A stretch of DNA of 64,000 bases, taken from positions 12,025,431-12,089,430 of the forward strand of contig NC_088322.1 in assembly GCF_910592395.1 (NCBI RefSeq). Direction: 5' to 3'. Below, in pieces: positions 56,364 to 64,000 of the stretch; the first letter of the stretch is position 1, and every line of letters begins with the position of its first letter. The position numbers and the translations under genes were made by a program. The DNA is from Lineus longissimus. Its lineage: Eukaryota; Nemertea; Pilidiophora; Heteronemertea; Lineidae. The notes beneath the pieces are model-generated. The model searched no databases. It saw only the letters and a program-made list of their open reading frames with translations, and was not told the origin of the DNA.

Positions 56364-59261
56364 AAAACAGGCGACAACGTAAATTCAGTGTAAACATGAA
56401 CCATGCTTGTTTTTTATTTCAATATTGCGCATAAACTCCACGAGTATTTTTTTATCATGATAATAAATGATAAACGATAGGTTTTGGTAAAACCAATGCT
56501 AAATCAACCCCACCTGATTAAATTTGTGATTTATGTCAATTTTGACAACGGGAGTTAATTAAGTTGCTAGCACATGTATATAGTTCAATCTCGGAACTGC
56601 AACGCGCTGGTGGTCATGGCAACTGTAGACGCCATTGTTTTGCTAACCGCAGGTTTCTGGTCAACATAAACCCAAATGATGTGCATTGCGCAGTGCCGGT
56701 ATTGAAATAAGTTGGTTCTGGTTAACCTGAAAATATAACACGAAGTTATGAAGTAACAGGATCAGTTAATGTCTTTTATTAAAGCAATGAAAAATGATTG
56801 ACGTGTTTTCTGTCGTATACTGTCAGCTGAGGTCACCTTTGCATATTTTGTGAACATTTCATGGTTCCACAGGAGAAATTGATACAAAACCCTATGTCGG
56901 CATGTCATCAACAAGGACTAAACTGAAGAGAAAGTGCGGAAACGCTGCCTTCTCAGATGATTGCAATCAAGACAAGAACAGAAAGAAAGCACGATGCCTA
57001 TTTTTTGTTGTCGTTGGTTCGAAAAGCTTTGGCCATGATGGCTTTGGCAACGATCAGAAAAGGCAGAGTTATTTGACTCCTAATCAGTTCATATACCATC
57101 CAGTGGGAAACTGTCGGGGTTGCATTGTGATCAGTTACAATTATCAAGCCACTGACTAGCATCGAAATTAATCCTTCGCCTGCGAAAACAAGTTCGCCGG
57201 CGGCCCTTTGCTGAATCGTTCTTATGTTCCCAACAAATGTTGAAATTGTCAATATTTCTGCACTCCCCGAATGTGGGAGAACACAAAGAAACGTCAGCAA
57301 TGGTATTCACATATCTGGAGTTAACAAACACTAAACCGATGTGACCAAGTGATGTTTTCATCCTTTGATATTACACTCATTCCAGGCTATGATCGAGTTG
57401 ATGGCTTACTTTATTTGATTGCAAGGACATTTTAGGATCGGGCACTTTGACACCATGTGCTTGCTATATTTGATAAGTCACCATATCGCGACAGACAGCA
57501 ACAAAATGACGGCTACATATCCAAAACCAGTCGGCAGAAATCGCATTAGTTCCGACGTAGATGTCAGGCACTGGATTAGGAGGTGCGAGGTACATTAAAT
57601 TGTACTTTATTTGATTTGGAAAACGGGAGGTAGTGCTAAGCAAATTTGCTGTTGATGGATTAACGCTGAGTGCAGTGGCTCTGTGGGTTTGTTCCCCTTG
57701 GGTCACATGCCGTGACACCTAAAACTCCGCCAGGGATGTAACACTCGATTGGTGTTATGATGTGTTTGGTTCACTCTTCCCTTAGCGCTTTTTTTTCGAA
57801 AATGGCACAAATGTCACCCAAGTTGATATGACTGTATATTGCCTCTTATCAAAACTTTTTCGGATCAACTTCGGATTTAATAAACTGGTAATTTGAATTG
57901 TGTCTGGTTTTAAACGACTAGAAGTAATCCTCTGCGATGAGGCCTAATCCTGAGCGGTACTTTGCGAAGCCAATCTATGTAACTATGTTAACTGCGTGGG
58001 CAGGACGTATCTGTACTGTTCTTCTTTACCCCTGTGGCCTCTAAAGGCAATCCCAACTCACCAGGATAGAAATATTGGCCTATCTTTGGGCAAGTTTTGG
58101 TCTCTGGCATCGACCATATATTTGATTATCAGGTAAGTGGAGAAGAACTAAGCGAATCTAGTACAAATGGTAATAACATTAAGCGAGGGCCATGTTTTTG
58201 TATTCTGTAATTCGAAAAAATGATGTTTCCCATGCAAATTGTGCTTGGTGGCCAGGGTGTCGACTCAGTTCTGCTTTATTAGTGGCAGTTGGCTTTTATT
58301 GCCCAGTAAGTAGTTGTCAAATCTAGACACAACACATGAAAACTGCTTCGGCTGAGATTTTCTTATAAACAGTGGAGTTTTTACCAATTAGCCCTGCAAA
58401 TTAAATTATCCCTATTCAAAATATATTTATGTAGCAGCATAGTAAAATGATAAGCTCGTATCCTCGAACTCACAAGCATTTGCTTCCATTTCATCAGATT
58501 TCGTTATTCTCTCTGACGCCATCGTGACAGAAAATCATGTCCTTTCATTTATAATAAAATAAATATTTACTATAAAGCACTAAAGAAATTGCAATGGGCA
58601 TGGCTCATTCATGACACATCCTTGGATGCCTGGATCATAGAAAAGAAAATCGGGTCACCTCTAGAGTCACTCTGGCATACTTTTCACCCATCCGAGGTTT
58701 AATTAAATCATTTTTATATAAAACCTCTTACGCGAGACAGTTGATGCTCAAATCTAATCTGAGCGTCCCTTCTGACATTTAACTGGAAATAATTTTTGAA
58801 ATGGTGCCACGAATCGTTTTAATTTCTGTATAATTTTGTTTATTGTGCATCAGTTTCTCCTCTCTTTCTCATTTGCAAAATCTTGTGGCGTGATATTTCT
58901 TTGATAAGGATTGACAATATCGATTCCATATTCAATTTCGATATTTTTTTATGCCAAGTTTGGTTGAAAATACACTCGATTGTTACTGGTACCTCTTTTG
59001 CGTCCCCTCTGATTACTGCAGCAATCATCTGGAGTCAATTATGGCAAATTAGTGCAAGCATATTATAAGCTCCGTGTTTGAGCTTTTCATAGGCAGCTTA
59101 GGATGGTAAGCCTTACAACTGAAATTGGCAGATGTTGTAGGAAAATCTACCCTGGAATAGAAAGCCCGGAGACTAAAGGATAATGAAAGAAATACATTTC
59201 ATTTCTCAGATATTAAACGTATTAGGTCGTGCAAAACAATCCCCTAGCCCGTCACCATTCA
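56364..59261. other. Intergenic, no gene recognised
   Basis: A minus-strand frame near 57007-57300 has hydrophobic stretches but no ATG and no motif, so I do not call it. Nothing else stands out. Confidence 0.4.
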
Positions 59262-59447
59262 ATACATGCTTCCCGAAATTGGTGGCTTGCATTGGAACTA
59301 ACTTTTTCCCCCTTGTCCGTCATGAAAGGCATTCAAGTGTGTTGGTCAACCATAACTATCTCCTTTGTCCCTCCTCCATAAGGCCTAGTTTCCCCTTATG
59401 ACATCACTATTTCGGACACTCAGCGCCACATTTCTGGAAAGGTGTAT
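59262..59447 (+). mobile_element. 186 bp MITE, family M3, copy outside the array
   Basis: Full-length, with ends atacatgcttcccgaaattgg and tttctggaaaggtgtat. It is closest to the 12911 copy (ttcccgaaa, aaggtgtat). Confidence 0.82.
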
Positions 59448-59505
59448 AGGCCGAGACACTTTTTTAATGTGCTGACCTTTGTAACTGCACTGCTACTACT
59501 AGTAG

Positions 59506-60043
59506 GGGGCTTTTTCCGACTTCTTAATAACGGTTTCTCTAACTTTTTACTGATTTATCAGACAAAAGTCCGACAATGTCCGCCTTTTCCCTGAAAGGTC
59601 GGATTTCTAAAAAAACCTGTAAAAAATACCAGGTCTTCCCAGAATAAGGCAATAAAGATCAAAGGAATAAACATCTATGTTGAGTGGAGTTAATGAGGTG
59701 TGAGCCATACACTCAGAGTGACGCTAAGCGTGAATAATAATAATTTATTGTAAAAAACCTCCAAATAAGGAGCAGACAACACAAATATGCAATAAAAATC
59801 ATACACAGAGAACGAATAAAAAAAAACAACAAAAAAACAAAAAAAACAACAAAAAAACAAAAAAAAACAACAAAAAAACAATTAGCTCACCAATCGGGTC
59901 ACCTCATTAACCCCATTTAACATAGGCCTTTGATCTGTGATGCCCTGTTTTGGGAGAACCGACCTTTCAAGGAAGAGTCGGACTTTTGTCGGATAAATCA
60001 GGAAAAAGTTATAGACACCGTTAGCAAGTTGGAAAAAGCCTCC
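59506..60043. mobile_element. Long-TIR foldback element, about 540 bp
   Basis: The left arm 59506-59700 matches the reverse complement of 59900-60043 in several blocks: ggctttttcc.act, aactttttactgatttatc against aactttttcctgatttatc, gacaaaagtccgac, gaaaggtcgg, agatcaaagg and gttaatgaggtg. The left arm has extra sequence. The core holds AATAATAATTTATT and the A/AAC-rich tract. No transposase is visible. Confidence 0.7.
59815..59880 (+). repeat. A-rich (AAAAAACAAC)n tract
   Basis: Low-complexity repeats of A runs broken by CAAC and C, inside the long-TIR element. Apparent Phe/Cys-rich frames on the minus strand are artefacts. Confidence 0.9.
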
Positions 60044-63000
60044 TTAATGTGCATGGCAGTATTCCAAGCGATGAACCAAACCATGAGATACGAGCTATCT
60101 TGGGATTGAATCCAATTGCCTAAATTGTGGGTCGGGACCCAAACCACTTGACCATGCATCCAATTCAACTACGGTCAAGTGGGTATCTTTTTGTGATGGA
60201 ACATACCCAATAAACATGATAAATAGGATTGCAATCCTGGCCAAACGCGATTCTCCACATGCCACCAGAGTAGAGCGGCATACCAATAAGGTAGTCTGCT
60301 GCCGAAGGTAGAAGCTGTCCTTCGGCTGAATTGCAATGCTATCAGATGGTTTACCCCAGTGGATTCAGTAATAACATTGTGTAGGACCCACCACACTTAT
60401 CCCTGATGTGGTTAGCCTGAAGGACGAGAGACAGGCTTTATCGAATGATTGTCAATAGTCAAGTTCATCTCTGTGGCTGTTCCACGCTAAGCATGAGATG
60501 TGTTGATGTTCCCTAGAAAACCTTATCCCCTGACTTGAGTGCTGAGTGGTGGCGCTGTATAATGCTTAGCGTACCTGTAACATCGGGGCTGCTCCACGGT
60601 AACAGTTGAAATTGGTTCAACACTTGTTAACCACAACAACAGCACCAACAACAGCAGGAAGATATGCGACTGTCATCTTCGTCGCCCACGCTTGATTGGC
60701 AGAGTACATAAGTTCCCAAGGGCGACTCGTTATGATATCAAAAGTGTTGAGCAAGAGAATTTATATTTGTGTCACATTTTCTAATACGAGCCACAGATGA
60801 GGAACGCGGTTTCGTTCCGGTAAGAGTTGGCCTGGGGCGCTTAGGGACACTTATGACGTTATCAAATTGTTTCTCCCGTAGGCTGTGGTGATAATAACAT
60901 TGTATAGTGCCATTCTGGGCCCCTGAGGAGTTGGCCTGAAGAACCTGGCGTGTAATTTTATCAATATTGGTAATATTGTATGTCACCTCGGGTTGCAAAG
61001 TTCAGGCATATCGAGCGAACTCGCCCTACAAAGATGGCAAAGCTAGAGTTCTATGAACTTTTTCTCGCAATCATCGGTCGTCCCGAGGAATGAACTTGAT
61101 TCCATGATTTTCCACATACCTTCATCACTCATATCCTTTTAATACCACATTATCTTACACAGCAGCGTTCATTACAGCGGATTGTGCGTTGAATTATTTT
61201 ATTAGAGTGTGTGCAAGAGAGGGTTGCAGTTTGAGTGACACTCTCATTACACGGTGAGCCGTCCTTTAATAATGATTGATCTAACCTCTTGCCCTCGTGT
61301 GCGATTGTTTCGATTGGCAGAGCACAGCCTGAGTTCGTTCAATAAGGCCGTTAGGCCATTTCTACTCTATCGATGTATCAAAGATTTTCTAAATGATGTA
61401 CTCGACAATCCTCCTTAGGCGAGTAACCGGTGTCCTCTTGCCAAGATGGATAGGCTTCCCGTCGCGCAAAACGAACCTGATGCTGACAGTCGCACAGGTC
61501 ATATTATAACGTACAGCGACAGATGTATTAATCAAAAGCGCAGCACGGGCAACTCGAACAGTCATCATGAAATAAAAATCACATTTGCACCCAATAAAAA
61601 AGGTTAAACTTATACTTGTTATTGGCTGAAAGTGTATTATGGCCAAGGCAACTCCGTCATTGGCAATTACTATACAAATCGAAATTTTCGATGTGCAAAC
61701 CGCATTATGATTGGAATTTAATCCGCCAGTCCATTTAATCATCGAGAAACACGAAGCACTTGATTGATTATTGGTGTTCTCTGGAGTACGAGAATGAGGT
61801 ATCCAGGTTATTTCTGAGTTTGTCCACGGTGCAGTGTATGATGAGAAGTCTGTGTAGCAGAATTAAATCATAATTACAGTGGGTAATGATAAATTCTGGG
61901 CTCCGTGCAGGAGAGGCAGTGTTCAGTTCGAGAACGTACTCTCTGTCCAATGATAGTCTCTAACATAGTTATATACGAGTCCCCAGCTCAGAGCTGGTGG
62001 TATTTACTAGATCAGTTAATGGTATTGCCTGACCTCAAACTGTCCTAATTAAGCTAATGTTATGATCATGTCACTAACGCAACGGGCAGCAGACAAGCTG
62101 AATTAACAGTGCCGTAGTGGGTGCTGAATAATTGAAAGATGCACGCTATCAACAGATGGCTAGTAGTCCCAGGGTTTAATCGGCGACGAAGATAATTAAC
62201 CCATTGTGGAGAAATGGTGGTCCTACGAATATATTATGCGCCTATCGCAATGAGCGTTGTGATATTTGAAAATGTGACCCACAGTGACCAGAGAATGTGG
62301 GTGTCACACATCGAGAAAGGGGTGTAAATTGAGAGGAATGACTTTGTTTTTCGTTTAGAAAATGATTGCAATGTATCAACTCATTATATTTTAAGTTCCT
62401 TGTTCTTTTTAATCGGGTAAAACAAGTTTCTACAGTTGTTGTTGCCGATGGGTTTTCATACCTGGATTATCTCAAAATAAAGCCTGGTGCGTTCTGAATG
62501 TTGTCTAAGTCTTAGACGACACATGAGAAACGCAGCCGTGACCATACACATTTTCTTGACAATTATTGTTCATTCAGGCTAATGATTCTGACCCTGACCG
62601 ACACCGATTGGATTATAAACACGATTGCTTGTTTCCCTTTTTGCGCGCTCAACCTCTTCTTATTCTATCCTTCAGTGTTGTGACCAGTGAATGCCAGACA
62701 GATGAGACTAATTCTCCGGCCATGTCACAGTCACAAGATGAAGGCATGAAACGAGTTGTCGGGTGATTAGATCCTGCAGTGGGTCTCGGGAGAATTAGAA
62801 ACCACACGCTACAAGGAAATGAACGGCCGGAGTGAATCCGCTTTGCATTTGGAGGAAGCAATCGAGTCAACCGCATAATATCGCAACAACAATATAAATA
62901 TAAACGCAACGAATTCATCCTATCTTTTGCCTCATTGAAAAGTTATACAAGTGTACTAACTTTTATTTAAGCTGATGGCTAGGTCAGCCACAATTCCTCC

Positions 63001-64000
63001 CTACTCTCGTCCGTCTTCGGCCACTCGATCTCTGCGGGCCATTCCACTTGAGTTCCAGGAACTTTGCCTACATCTCTGTGGATTATCTCAAGATTTTTGT
63101 GATCCGGCCCGGCTTTTTTACTTTTTGGATGCTATCTCAATATTACTTCGCCAGGAAAATACATACGAGACATAAAGGGCATCATTTTACTGTGCATTTG
63201 TTTAAAAAAGAATCGGGTCTGCATAGCTTAGAGTCCCGTTTTAACGGCCCCTCAAAATGAGACGCTCTTTACCAAAGTGCATTGCATTTTTGAAAGCCAA
63301 TAAGGCGATAGCAGAAGAGGTTTGGTCGGAAGTCGCATTGGTCTAGACATTACAAAGTGACGAATGGTTGTTGTTAAGACATACACCAATCCCTTTCCCC
63401 ATATTTCCAGATTATATTTGGCGATGTTGGTTAAGCCGATTCCAGACGTACTCTCTCCCCATCTGACCTTTTCGGAAACAACACTATTACTCAGGCGGTA
63501 GCCATTCTGAAGCATAATGCCTCTTTTCAATAGCTACGTCTTTGGTATTCCTTTCATTGGTACTCATTCCGCATATCTCGTGTGTCTCTGTCTCTGGAGA
63601 CAACGCGTTATGCCATCATAAAATTCTGTTTGGATTATACTATTGGTTTGTTTGACTTTGATATTGTTAACTGTGTAATATCTAAAAATGCATCGCTGCG
63701 TCTAGCTAACCACGACAATAGACCTAACTGCACCACTCCCGCATACGGCTTTTCGAAAGCAAAGCTAACAGACTAAGTGAAATAGCCTTCAGACGAGCTA
63801 TGTTTTGTCTTCGTGGTATGGTGTTGATTTCGAAACAACACAATTGTTTAGATTTTCGGGATTTGTTGATTTTGCTAAATCTTTATGTAACAAATACCCG
63901 CGACCATAATAATAAAATGAACTGGCAAATTGATACATGTAGTACCATACAAATAATATAACACATTGGACAGGACCAATAAGAGACATATAACACCATC
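60044..64000. other. Intergenic, no gene recognised
   Basis: Several open frames of 60-117 codons on both strands, none with an ATG in good context plus recognisable domains. One at 60738-60998 (minus) looks mildly coding but opens on TTG. Confidence 0.4.

Noticed and set aside
57007-57300. Minus-strand frame with hydrophobic stretches, possibly a receptor C-terminus
   Set aside because: No ATG, none of the motifs of the receptor family in this window, and no splice sites; too weak to call.
59690-59881. Phe/Cys-rich open frame on the minus strand
   Set aside because: Translation of the A/AAC-rich tract; no coding signal.
60738-60998. 86-codon minus-strand frame with coding-like composition
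   Set aside because: It opens on TTG, has no acceptor that I can see, and matches no known family.

Overview
This window looks like nuclear DNA from an animal, most probably a marine invertebrate. The evidence is a cluster of intronless seven-transmembrane receptor genes with animal-type Kozak starts, long AT-rich intergenic DNA, many short terminal-inverted-repeat (MITE or foldback) elements, tRNA-derived sequences, and no operons or bacterial ribosome-binding sites. The species cannot be told from the sequence alone.

The only genes I can support firmly are nine complete single-exon rhodopsin-class GPCRs of one subfamily. All share a GN motif in TM1, LAVAD (LTVAD in one copy) in TM2, a Cys pair joining TM3 to extracellular loop 2, ERC in place of DRY, TTxP in place of CWxP, and NFVIY in place of NPxxY. 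Two lie in an inverted duplication at the left (543-1583 plus; 14410-15447 minus), with arms of about 1.67 kb around a 12.5 kb spacer full of MITEs. One lies alone at 29159-30265 (minus). Six lie in a head-to-tail array of three units (30535-37928, 37929-45456, 45457-53617; 7.4 to 8.2 kb each). Each unit carries one type-B receptor (344-345 aa) and one type-C receptor (361 aa), all on the minus strand.

The three units are nearly identical, so the array is young. Units 2 and 3 share derived amino-acid changes against unit 1. Later insertions then marked single units: a 197 bp TIR element only in unit 2, a 370 bp TIR element with a CTG target duplication only in unit 3, and a composite 479 bp duplication only in unit 3. 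Both outer breakpoints and both internal junctions can be read to the base.

The regions at 1.8-14.2, 15.9-29.1 and 53.6-64 kb hold no gene I can name. They contain at least four MITE families, a 56 bp perfect inverted repeat, a 1.1 kb element with three 301 bp monomers and a (GTC)n tract, a long-TIR element near 59.5-60.0 kb, and a few coding-looking open frames (24.5, 53.6-54.25 and 55.9-56.4 kb) that may be exons of unknown genes. The receptors probably act as paralogous cell-surface sensors for one ligand class (peptide or chemosensory cue). That role is inferred from family type, not shown by the sequence.
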